Below, one piece after another: positions 6,618 through 13,307 of a stretch of DNA of 13,794 nt. The DNA comes from DATMBL01 sp050735975 (GTDB taxonomy: Bacteria > Desulfobacterota > Binatia > UBA9968). The notes beneath the pieces were generated by a model that saw only the letters and a program-made list of their open reading frames with translations, searched no databases and was not told the DNA's origin. The position numbers were made by a program, and so were the translations under genes. The number at the start of each line of letters is the position of its first letter. Position 1 is the first letter of the stretch. The DNA is taken from the NCBI GenBank assembly GCA_050735975.1, contig JBOHVS010000242.1, forward strand, positions 1-13,794. Direction: 5' to 3'.

Positions 6618-8367
6618 GAACGGCAGAGCCGTAACCATCGGGCAAGCAATTCCCGCCTCCTCATTTTTCACCCGGGTCAGGCATTTCCTAAGCACGCCTG
6701 TGAGTTGGGTGTTTCTCGGGATGGCGGGAATTCTCGGTTTTTTGAGTTTATACCCGACGGCCTTTCTGATCTACGGTAGCTTCACCGACGCCCCGCTCGG
6801 AGTACCCGGTCAATTTACGCTGCAGAACTATGTCCGGGCTTACTCGGATCCGTCGGCCTATCCGCTGGTTCTCAATTCCTTCATATTTGGGATCGGCGCG
6901 TCCGGTATGTCGGTAATTTTGGCATCTGCGCTGGCTTGGATCACGATCCGGACCAACGCTCCCTTCAGAAGGTTATTCGAGCTCACCGCTATCGTACCCA
7001 ACATTTTACCGCCGATTCTCATTTCGATCTCATGGGTCATGCTGCTGAACCCGAACAATGGTTTGATCAACGTCACGTTGGTCCAGCTTTTTGGCCTGGA
7101 GAAAGGTCCTTTTAACATCTACTCCATCCCCGGTTTGATCTTCGTGGAGGGTTTGATCTTAACTCCCTTGGCCTTTTTGATCATTTCCGCGGCGCTCAAA
7201 GGAATGGATCCGTCCCTGGAAGAGTCGGCGAAAACGCTGGGATCGAGCGAGTTCGGAGTTGCAACACGGATTACTTTCCCCTTAATGCGCCCCGCGCTAT
7301 TGGCCGCTGGGACGCTGAATTTCGTCCGGGCGGTCGAAAGTTTCGATACACCGGCTATCATTGCCTTACCCGCCAGGATCGAAGTCTTTACGACGAAGAT
7401 CTGGCGCGAGGCGTTAGGCTCTTTTCCGACCAATCACAATCTGGCTGCCGCTTACGGTATCGGAATACTAGTGATTGCCCTACTCTTCGTTTATCTCTAC
7501 CGTCGTTTTACATCGCAGGTAGAAAGCTTCTCAACGGTAACGGGGAAAGCTTTTCAGCCTCATCAAATTGATTTGGGACCATGGAGATATGTGGCCTCGA
7601 CCACTGCTCTGCTGCTGCTAATCATGATGGTCCTGCTCCCGATCATTGTACTCTTGCTGATTTCCTTTCTTCCCTATTATCACGTACCGACCTGGGAGAC
7701 CTGGCAGAATCTGACCTTCAAACATTTCAAGACGGTTCTTGACAACGATAGAGTTTACAAAGCCTTCGGAAACAGTTTATTTCTTGCGCTGGGTGGAGCC
7801 ACTATTTGCATGCTGCTCGCAGCATTAACATCCTACCTGACAGTGAGAACCAAGATCGCGGGCCGGAGTGTCCTGGAGGGGCTTGTCTTTATCCCATGGG
7901 CATTCCCCGGAACAGCCCTGGCGTTGGGGTTGCTGTGGGCCTATGTGAATTTTCCGATTCCTGTCTACGCGACCATCTGGATCATTATGATTGCTTACGT
8001 CACCCGTTTCATTCCCTATGGTCTGCGCGCTGTGAGCAGTACCATTATCCAGATCCACAAGGAACTGGAAGAGGCTTCCATAGCCTGTGGCGCCGGCTTT
8101 CTTGCCACTTTCCGACGCATCCTGATCCCGCTGATGCGTCCGGGGGTGGTAGCCGGGTGGATTATTTTGGTTACGATTTTCATGCGCGAGTTCAGTGCGT
8201 CTATTTTCCTCTACAGTCCAGGGTCGGAACCCCTTGGCCCGCTGATCTATTTTTTCTATCTTGACGGCTGGTATGGACCGATGGCCGCCTTAGGACTGAT
8301 CATATCCTTGATCTGTGTCATTCTGATCGCCGTAGCCCAACGGTTCTCGCGTTGGGAAACCAGATAG
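6616..8367 (+). CDS. ABC transporter permease, fused two-domain Fe3+ (FbpB/AfuB) type
   Basis: This inner-membrane permease is 583 residues long and is a tandem of two homologous transmembrane halves of about 280 residues, as in FbpB/AfuB/ThiP-type importers. Hydrophobic segments are clear in the first half (about 32-54, 88-112, 125-145, 170-192, 275-296) and in the second (about 326-352, 386-408, 420-445, 452-470, 510-525, 555-576). Each half carries an ATPase-contacting EAA loop, at 203-226 (ESAKTLGS...FPLMRP) and 485-509 (EEASIACGAG...IPLMRP). The TTG start gives a family-like N-terminus and has AAGG 8 nt upstream; the next methionine (residue 36) would fall within the first membrane segment. 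It follows the binding-protein gene by 10 bases and precedes the decarboxylase-like gene by 34. A matching ATPase is not in the window. Confidence 0.93.
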   Translation: MNGRAVTIGQAIPASSFFTRVRHFLSTPVSWVFLGMAGILGFLSLYPTAFLIYGSFTDAPLGVPGQFTLQNYVRAYSDPSAYPLVLNSFIFGIGASGMSVILASALAWITIRTNAPFRRLFELTAIVPNILPPILISISWVMLLNPNNGLINVTLVQLFGLEKGPFNIYSIPGLIFVEGLILTPLAFLIISAALKGMDPSLEESAKTLGSSEFGVATRITFPLMRPALLAAGTLNFVRAVESFDTPAIIALPARIEVFTTKIWREALGSFPTNHNLAAAYGIGILVIALLFVYLYRRFTSQVESFSTVTGKAFQPHQIDLGPWRYVASTTALLLLIMMVLLPIIVLLLISFLPYYHVPTWETWQNLTFKHFKTVLDNDRVYKAFGNSLFLALGGATICMLLAALTSYLTVRTKIAGRSVLEGLVFIPWAFPGTALALGLLWAYVNFPIPVYATIWIIMIAYVTRFIPYGLRAVSSTIIQIHKELEEASIACGAGFLATFRRILIPLMRPGVVAGWIILVTIFMREFSASIFLYSPGSEPLGPLIYFFYLDGWYGPMAALGLIISLICVILIAVAQRFSRWETR

Positions 8368-8401
8368 ACAACGTTCGACAAACTCTCCGGAGGCTCGACT
8401 G

Positions 8402-9394
8402 ATGGAAAAGTTGTTTCTGACTGTCGCTTGTGGTGACTATGACCGAACCAAGCCTTTACAGGATGGCTCGGTCGAACCGGAAGGAATCAAACTCAACTAC
8501 CTTGCGCTACAGTCGGAAGAGATCTTCTGGCGCATGGGCAACTACCGGGAATTCGATGCCTCGGAAATGTCTCTCTCCAACCATATCACCATAATCAGTC
8601 GAGGAGACTCCCCCTTTGTGGGCATCCCGATTTTCCCTTCTCGCTTCTTCAGGCATTCGTCTGTTTTCTTCAATGTCGAATCGGGAATCAAAAAACCGGA
8701 AGACTTTAGAGGCAAGAAAGTCGGCACTCCGGAGTATGCTATGACGGCAGCCGTGTGGATTCGGGGTTTTTTTCACGACGATTACGGGGTGAGAGCGCAG
8801 GATGTTCAGTGGTTCGTGGGCGGACAGGAAGAACCAGGCAGAAAAGAACGAGTGAAATTGGAGCTTCCGCCGGAAATCAAGCTCGCGCCGATTCCCGCGG
8901 ACAAGACTCTGAACGCCATGCTGGAGAGCGGGGAAATCGATGCGTTGATTTCGGCCCGCATTCCTTCCTGTTTTGCGAACGGTTCGCGGCAGGTACAACG
9001 CCTGTTTCCCAATTACAAGGAAGTGGAAATCGAATATTACAAGCGGAGCACAATCTTCCCCATCATGCATATCCTGGTGGTTCGCAAAGACGTTTATGAC
9101 CGCTACCCGTGGGTCGCCAGAAGTTTGTATAAGGCCTTCTGCGAAGCCAAGGACCGCGCGATGCAGACCATGCACATTTCCAATTCTCATGCCTGCACGC
9201 TGCCGTGGCTCTCGTGGGAAAGAGAGCAGCTCAGGGAAATCTTCGGCCCCGACTGGTGGCCTTACGGCGTCGAAGCCAACCGCCATGTGCTCGAATCTTT
9301 AATCCGCTATATGGGAGAGCAAGGGCTCTTGAAAAAGCCGGTGAAAGTCGAGGACATATTTGCGCCGAGCTCCCTGGGAGAGTTCAAACTCTAG
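8402..9394 (+). CDS. 4,5-dihydroxyphthalate decarboxylase-family protein (periplasmic-binding-protein-like fold)
   Basis: The 330-residue protein matches the family named after 4,5-dihydroxyphthalate decarboxylase of phthalate catabolism. Visible family motifs are YDRTKPLQDGSVEPEGI at 13-29, REFDASEMSLSNH at 49-61, the very conserved FPSRFFRHSSVFFN at 78-91, VGTPEYAMTAAVWIRGFF at 107-124, GGQEEPGRKER at 140-150, GEIDALISARIP at 177-188, IFPIMHILVVR at 218-228, PWLSWE at 268-273 and a WWPYG near 285-289. No signal peptide is present, so it should be cytoplasmic. GGAGG at 8389-8393 sits 8 nt before the ATG. It is the third gene of the ABC operon, where an ATPase would often be. It could be a decarboxylase acting on the imported compound or an unorthodox binding protein; members of this family are often labelled as ABC binding proteins, and sequence alone does not decide. 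Confidence 0.88.
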   Translation: MEKLFLTVACGDYDRTKPLQDGSVEPEGIKLNYLALQSEEIFWRMGNYREFDASEMSLSNHITIISRGDSPFVGIPIFPSRFFRHSSVFFNVESGIKKPEDFRGKKVGTPEYAMTAAVWIRGFFHDDYGVRAQDVQWFVGGQEEPGRKERVKLELPPEIKLAPIPADKTLNAMLESGEIDALISARIPSCFANGSRQVQRLFPNYKEVEIEYYKRSTIFPIMHILVVRKDVYDRYPWVARSLYKAFCEAKDRAMQTMHISNSHACTLPWLSWEREQLREIFGPDWWPYGVEANRHVLESLIRYMGEQGLLKKPVKVEDIFAPSSLGEFKL

Positions 9395-9408
9395 AGAGCA
9401 TTAGGCAC

Positions 9409-9449
9409 GAGGCTCAGCCACAAGACCTTGGCTGATCAGCCTCAGGCTG
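9409..9449 (+). promoter_or_regulatory. Alternative stem-loops ahead of the PPOX gene
   Basis: GAGGC-TCAGCCA (9409-9420) can pair with TGGCTGA (9429-9435) and, after a three-base bulge, GCCTC (9439-9443), making a 12-bp stem around the loop CAAGACCT. A second stem, CAGCC (9437-9441) with GGCTG (9445-9449), uses part of the same bases, so the two exclude each other. The structure ends 8 nt before the ATG at 9458. No T-run follows, so it is not a classical terminator. It may be a leader element or a decayed palindromic repeat. Confidence 0.35.
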
Positions 9450-9457
9450 AAACAGGT

Positions 9458-9898
9458 ATGAGTAAGATTTCCTCCTCACGCCTCACACCTTCGGCCTCAC
9501 GCCTGATTCGCTCCGCCCGCGTCGCCCACCTAGCGACCGCGGACGCCAAACGGCAGCCGCTGGTCATTCCAATTTGTTTTGCCTTTGACGGCGAAGAGTT
9601 TTTTTCCCCGATCGACGAAAAACCCAAGCGGTTGGCGCGGCGGAAACTCCAACGTTTGCGGAACATCGAGCAGAACCCCCATGTCTCGTTAGTGATCGAC
9701 AGGTACGACGAGGACTGGCGGAAGCTAGCTTACATCTTGATAAGGGGAGAGGCCCGAGTTCTGCTCGGCGGTCGGAAGCACCGCAGAGCTGTCCGCCTTT
9801 TGCGCAGGAAATATCGCCAGTATCACTCCATGGCGATAGAAGATCGCCCGATGATTGTTATTAAGCCGGCAAGCGTGAAGGTTTGGGGACATTTGTAG
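9458..9898 (+). CDS. PPOX-class (pyridoxamine 5'-phosphate oxidase-like) F420/FMN-dependent oxidoreductase
   Basis: This is a small split-barrel flavin- or F420-binding protein of the pyridoxamine-phosphate-oxidase-like superfamily. The 146-residue form matches the subgroup typified by Rv0155-neighbour proteins (TIGR03668, from memory): ARVAHLATADAKRQPLVIPICFAF (about 20-43), DEKPKRLARRKLQRLRNIEQNPHVSLVIDRYDEDW (about 53-87), then RGEARVL at 96-102 and a C-terminal IVIKPASVKVWG at 133-144. The true cofactor and substrate are unknown. The start is uncertain: ATG at 9458 has no well-spaced Shine-Dalgarno, and a TTG at 9428 would add 10 residues encoded by a predicted stem-loop. No further ATG, GTG or TTG in frame precedes the conserved core. 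The first 20 or so codons include the word CCTCACGCCT twice or nearly so, which looks like intergenic repeat that has been taken into the coding region. It follows the decarboxylase-like gene by 63 bases and may be the last gene of that operon. Confidence 0.82.
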   Translation: MSKISSSRLTPSASRLIRSARVAHLATADAKRQPLVIPICFAFDGEEFFSPIDEKPKRLARRKLQRLRNIEQNPHVSLVIDRYDEDWRKLAYILIRGEARVLLGGRKHRRAVRLLRRKYRQYHSMAIEDRPMIVIKPASVKVWGHL

Positions 9899-9979
9899 TG
9901 TTCTCAATTTCAACCCATGAATATTCGAAAATCGGGCTGACTTTCTGTCAAAACCCTTAGAAGCAGACAGGAGGAGATC

Positions 9980-10054
9980 TCCCGCAAAGGCGCAAAGGGC
10001 GCCAAGGAAGAAGGACAACAAAAGAGCCTTTGCATGCTTGGCGGCTTGGCGCGA
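9980..10054 (+). repeat. 75-bp octamer-based palindromic repeat, full copy A
   Basis: The left end (9980-10003) holds two tandem CGCAAAGG octamers followed by GCGCCAAGG. The right end (10027-10054) reads CCTTTGCATGCTTGG then CGGCTTGGCGCGA. The reverse complement of the element at 13706-13783 aligns end to end with this one: both outer arms agree at most positions while the middle differs. It occupies the gap between the PPOX gene and the GHKL ATPase gene (9899-10125), in which I see no gene. The CTTGGCGCGA end faces the ATPase start 71 bases away. Confidence 0.75.
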
Positions 10055-10125
10055 TGAAAGAATGTCCGGGCGTTTGCCTTCGACGCCGCCGGGCGATATA
10101 GAGCTTTGTTGAGTTGTAATAACCC

Positions 10126-11631
10126 ATGTCAGAGCCCACTACCGAAGCTGGCTACCGCCACAATATTCCCAATACGAGAAGCTATCTCCCGGTCACGGTT
10201 GATAAGAGCCATCTGGTCACGATCGGCGAGCGGCTCTATGCCGAAAGCATCGAGCTGATCCGCGAGCTCGTCAACAATGCTTACGACGCCGATGCGACTG
10301 AAGCGAAGGTAACAGTCACGCCGGACTCCGTATCCGTGGCCGACAACGGAACCGGTATGGATTTGGACGGGCTGGCGCAATACTTCGTCATCGGTTCCCA
10401 GGAAAAGCTGATGCGCCCGAGGTCGCCGATTTTCAAGCGCGACCGAATCGGCCAATTTGGGATCGGCAAATTTGCCACGCTTTCCGCTTGCAAACGCTTT
10501 ATTGTTTACACCCAACGGGACAATTTCGCCGCGCGGGTGATTTTTGACAAGGAAGAATGGTCGCAGGCTGTCGGTGAATGGCGGCTTCCGTTGGAAACCC
10601 TGGCGCCGGACTGGCAGAGGGGCAATGGCACTACGGTGACTTTGGAGGGTTTGAACAAACAGTTCGCGCCCGAGGACGTGGAACGAAAGATTATGGAGGG
10701 GGTTCCGCTCAAGGCGCCTAACTTCACGGTGTTTCTCAATCAGGGACAGGTCAGGCCGAAGAGTTTTTCCGGCCATCGTATTCCTTTTCTGGAGGGCACC
10801 GAGTTTGGACCGGTATCAGGCGAAATTATTATTTTGCCCGCTTCGGCAGCCTCCGTCGAGGATCTCGGGATTGAAGTCAAGGTCAAGCAAGTTACAGTAC
10901 GGCGCGAACTGTTCGGGGCGGAAACCTGGGGCAAAGTCGCCGCTAGAATTCGCGGCGAGATCCATGCCGACTTTCTGCCCGTAACCAGCGATCGCTCTGG
11001 TTTTGTCATCGACTCCCCTGAGTACAGTGCCTTCGTCCAAACCATCCAGCGGGTAATGAACGATGTTCATTCTGTCCTTGGTCGTCTGATGGGAAAGGGA
11101 GAGAAAAGGGCCGCGTCACGCGCCCTGGGGGAAGCTTTAGGACGGATCAGCAAGGCGCTGATGAAGAATCCAGATTTTTCACCGTTCGGACCTATGCCCA
11201 TCGGCGAGCCCGGCGGAATTGGCGGCGCGGCGACGACGAAATCCCCGGACACTGCGGAAAAAATACATGAGGCGAAACCCGTCGGAATGAACCCCGCAGC
11301 TCGAAAACTCGCACGCAAGAAACGGCCTACCGCCAAGCAGCTTACTCCGGATGCGGTTGTGCGCCGCCTCAAAATGGGTCAGGCAGGGATCTCTTGCTGC
11401 CTGGACCATTTTGGCCAAAGCGGTCCGGAGTCCTTCAGTGAGGGAACGATCGTTTACATCAACCGCGATCACCCGCTATATAAAAGGGAAGCCAAAAAAG
11501 CTGATGCCCACACGATGCATATCGCGCGGCTCCTCTCCCAAGAGATCGCCCTCATGAAAGATCCTAGAAATCCGCGCCAGGCTTTCGAGCGGCAATCGAA
11601 GCTGCTGCGTGATGCATTTATCGAGGAATAA
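10126..11631 (+). CDS. Stand-alone GHKL-type (Hsp90/MORC-like) ATP-binding protein, function unknown
   Basis: The N-terminal domain is a Bergerat-fold ATPase. The N box ELIRELVNNAYDADA lies at 43-57, with catalytic-type E47 and metal-binding N51. The G1 motif DNGTGM is at 73-78 and G2 GQFGIGKFA at 109-117, with a lid-like segment between them. The spacing fits Hsp90, MutL and MORC proteins rather than histidine kinases, and no dimerisation/phosphoacceptor domain precedes it. Residues about 180-310 look like a following S5-type domain. A flexible stretch rich in Pro, Gly and Lys (about 345-405) leads to a C-terminal domain with GQAGISCCLDHFGQ, IVYINRDHPLYKRE and a closing helix rich in charged residues. 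No membrane segment or signal peptide. No Shine-Dalgarno precedes the ATG, but TGTAAT at 10115-10120 would suit a leaderless transcript. Neighbours give no functional clue: repeats lie on both sides. Possible roles include chaperone-like, DNA-linked or defence functions, none demonstrated. Confidence 0.85.
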   Translation: MSEPTTEAGYRHNIPNTRSYLPVTVDKSHLVTIGERLYAESIELIRELVNNAYDADATEAKVTVTPDSVSVADNGTGMDLDGLAQYFVIGSQEKLMRPRSPIFKRDRIGQFGIGKFATLSACKRFIVYTQRDNFAARVIFDKEEWSQAVGEWRLPLETLAPDWQRGNGTTVTLEGLNKQFAPEDVERKIMEGVPLKAPNFTVFLNQGQVRPKSFSGHRIPFLEGTEFGPVSGEIIILPASAASVEDLGIEVKVKQVTVRRELFGAETWGKVAARIRGEIHADFLPVTSDRSGFVIDSPEYSAFVQTIQRVMNDVHSVLGRLMGKGEKRAASRALGEALGRISKALMKNPDFSPFGPMPIGEPGGIGGAATTKSPDTAEKIHEAKPVGMNPAARKLARKKRPTAKQLTPDAVVRRLKMGQAGISCCLDHFGQSGPESFSEGTIVYINRDHPLYKREAKKADAHTMHIARLLSQEIALMKDPRNPRQAFERQSKLLRDAFIEE

Positions 11632-11634
11632 ACT

Positions 11635-11759
11635 CAGGCCGCTGAAAAAGACTCATCTGCTTCGTTGCACTCGCCCGACTCGCTCGACGTACTACTCGAG
11701 TACGCCTCCGCTCGTCGAACATCGCGCGCCTCGCACCTGAAGCCTTTTTGACCGGCCTG
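11635..11759. repeat. 125-bp imperfect palindrome (REP/MITE-like)
   Basis: It begins four bases after the ATPase stop codon. The ends are inverted copies: CAGGCCGCTGAAAAAG at the left and, read on the other strand, CAGGCCGGTCAAAAAG at the right. The exact centre carries a perfect inverted pair, CGTACT at 11688-11693 and AGTACG at 11699-11704. From memory, elements with GCTGAAAAAG-type ends and a GCTTCGTTG segment recur in many proteobacterial genomes; I cannot confirm copies elsewhere. No transposase is present. It could form a long hairpin at the 3' end of the ATPase transcript. Confidence 0.7.
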
Positions 11760-11791
11760 CGAACAGGATTTTTAAACAGGAGCTAATACTT

Positions 11792-11926
11792 TTGGACGGC
11801 GAGCCAGAACAGTCTGTGGATCTGTTTGAGCGCATCTACTCACCGATCCTGAGTGACTTTAGCAGCCTTAAAAAATATTTTTCATGGAGACCAAGTGACC
11901 TAGCCGCCGCAGCGCGATTTCCCTGA
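11792..11926 (+). other. Possible 44-codon ORF or gene remnant, doubtful
   Basis: AGGAG at 11778-11782 stands 9 nt before a TTG, followed by 44 codons to TGA. The first half reads as plausible protein (LDGEPEQSVDLFERIYSP), but the last 30 codons run antisense to the end of the NtrC-type regulator gene. It matches no family I know. It may be the stub of a gene that once followed the ATPase, or chance. Confidence 0.12.
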
Positions 11927-13191
11927 GTCTGGGCCAGCGCCCTCATGACCAACCGTCTCCGATAAGCATCCATAGCGTCACGATACGAAACACCGTCGGA
12001 TCGGGGCTCTGCTCGTTCCCCAACGATTCGGGGTGGTAGATCCTGGGAGGTAATCTTTTGACCTTGCCCCAGGACGACAGCCCGTTCTAGGACGTTAGCT
12101 AGCTCGCGCACATTGCCCGGCCAGACATAAGCGCATAATCTTTCCACAGCCTCCTCGTTGAACTCAGAGAAGTTCTTTTTTACCTCTTTAGCGTAACGTT
12201 CGAGAAAATATTGGGCCAAAGCTGGGATATCTTCCGTTCTTTCCCTTAGAGGGGGAAGCATGATGGGCACGACGTTGAGGCGATGGTAAAGATCCTCGCG
12301 GAAACGGCCTTCCTTCACCGCCAGCTCCAGGTCGCGATTGGTTGCTGCAATGATCCTGACATCAACGTGGATCGGTCTGACGCCGCCGACGCGATCGAAT
12401 TCGCGCTCCTGGAGAAATCTCAAGAGCTTGGTTTGAAGTTCCTGGGAGACATCTCCTATTTCGTCGAGAAACACGGTCCCACCATTCGCCAACTCCATCT
12501 TACCCTTTTTAAGTTGGTCCGCTCCCGTGAAAGCGCCCTTCTCGTGCCCGAAAAGCTCGCTTTCCAAGAGTTCTTTCGACAAGCCCACGCAATTGATTGC
12601 CACAAAGGGCTGGTCTCTTCTTTCGCTCCAATTGTGAATAGCTCGGGCAAAAATCTCCTTTCCGGTACCAGTCTGTCCCAGCAGCAAAACCGTAGCCTTG
12701 CTTGTGGCAGCCTTCCTGGCCGTCTCGACTGCCTCTTTCATCTTTTCGCTTCTGCCAATAACTAGACGATAGCGCTTGTCCGCATCCTCGGAGAAAAGTT
12801 CTAACTCCCTTTTTAGCCCTTCTCTCTCCAGTAATTTGCGAACCACAATATCGAAATGATTCGCATCGACAGGCTTGGTGATGAAGTCATAGGCTCCCTC
12901 CTTCATCGCCTCAACTGCAGTCTCTATAGAGCCGTGCGCAGTAATGACTATGATCGGAACATGGATTCCTTCCTTCCGTAGCCTGCGAAGCACCTCAATC
13001 CCGCCCATCTGGGGCATTTCCAGGTCCAGTAACACCAAATCCGGCATGTCCTTCCGGATTGCGGTAAGAGCTTGTTCGCCATTGCCAGCTATGGCCACGT
13101 CGCATTCCAGCGGCCGAAGCCTCACCTCCAATAGGCGGCGTGAGGCAGGGTCGTCATCAACGATCAGCACGCTTGCGCCACTAGTTTGCAT
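11836..13191 (-). CDS. Sigma-54-dependent response regulator, NtrC family
   Basis: This phosphorylation-controlled activator binds enhancer DNA and uses ATP to open sigma-54 RNA polymerase promoters. All three domains are complete in 451 residues. The receiver (about 7-120) has the acidic pair D12/D13, phosphoacceptor D56 in LVLLDLEMP, T84 and K106. The AAA+ domain (about 143-372) has Walker A GQTGTGKE at 172-179, the sigma-54 contact loop GAFTGA at 219-224, Walker B VFLDEIGD at 240-247, the arginine-containing FREDLYHRLNV at 297-307, and WPGNVREL at 357-364. The Fis-type helix-turn-helix lies at about 407-449 (GNRAAAARSLGL). The ATG has only a weak GAGAG upstream. It lies downstream of a single-domain response regulator, separated by 129 bases filled with repeats. 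Its kinase and target promoters are not in view; I found no convincing -24/-12 site in the window. Confidence 0.97.
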   Translation of the reverse strand: MQTSGASVLIVDDDPASRRLLEVRLRPLECDVAIAGNGEQALTAIRKDMPDLVLLDLEMPQMGGIEVLRRLRKEGIHVPIIVITAHGSIETAVEAMKEGAYDFITKPVDANHFDIVVRKLLEREGLKRELELFSEDADKRYRLVIGRSEKMKEAVETARKAATSKATVLLLGQTGTGKEIFARAIHNWSERRDQPFVAINCVGLSKELLESELFGHEKGAFTGADQLKKGKMELANGGTVFLDEIGDVSQELQTKLLRFLQEREFDRVGGVRPIHVDVRIIAATNRDLELAVKEGRFREDLYHRLNVVPIMLPPLRERTEDIPALAQYFLERYAKEVKKNFSEFNEEAVERLCAYVWPGNVRELANVLERAVVLGQGQKITSQDLPPRIVGERAEPRSDGVSYRDAMDAYRRRLVMRALAQTQGNRAAAARSLGLHEKYFLRLLKSLRIGE

Positions 13192-13212
13192 AATCGTCTC
13201 TCACAAAATCTA

Positions 13213-13238
13213 TCGCGCCAAGACGCCAAGGCGCAAAG
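13213..13238 (-). repeat. Octamer-based repeat, partial copy C
   Basis: Three tandem octamers of the form CGCMAAGR (CGCCAAGA, CGCCAAGG, CGCAAAGA) follow a TCG. This matches the TCGCGCCAAGACGC end of the full copy at 13706-13783, but the other half is absent, where a different palindromic element begins at 13250. It sits 21 bases upstream of the sigma-54 regulator start codon, with the CTTGGCGCGA end facing the gene. Confidence 0.65.
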
Positions 13239-13249
13239 AGACGCGCTTT

Positions 13250-13307
13250 GTCATTTCGACCGAAGGGAGAAATCTTTCTTAGATCCCTCGCATTAACTCG
13301 GGATGAC
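13250..13307. repeat. GTCAT...ATGAC imperfect palindrome of about 58 bp
   Basis: The ends are GTCAT and ATGAC. Inside, GACCGAAGGGAGAAATCT on the left is partly mirrored by GATCCCTCGC and ACTCGGG on the right. I recall similar GTCATTTCGACCGAAGGGAG words as common intergenic repeats in environmental bacterial genomes, but have not checked. It fills the gap between the two response regulator genes together with repeat copy C. Confidence 0.55.

Noticed and set aside
6606..6621. Possible sigma-54 promoter GGCACG-CGCC-TTGAA
   Set aside because: The -12 element lacks the essential GC, and the site lies at a tight gene junction where hairpin and ribosome binding site explain the bases better.
7806..8264. 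152-codon plus-strand ORF inside the permease
   Set aside because: Another frame of the second membrane half of the permease, which is intact and has its EAA loop in this region.
8507..9286. 259-codon minus-strand ORF opposite the decarboxylase-like gene
   Set aside because: Long but antisense to a protein with continuous family motifs; the product has no recognisable domain and no ribosome binding site was evident.
9980..10054. Octamer-rich repeats as a CRISPR array
   Set aside because: Units are tandem without regular spacers of 25-40 bases and no cas gene is present.
10129..10776. 215-codon minus-strand ORF opposite the GHKL ATPase
   Set aside because: Covers exactly the N, G1 and G2 boxes on the other strand; a codon-bias shadow.
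12283..12765. 160-codon plus-strand ORF opposite the sigma-54 regulator
   Set aside because: Antisense to the AAA+ domain with all motifs intact.
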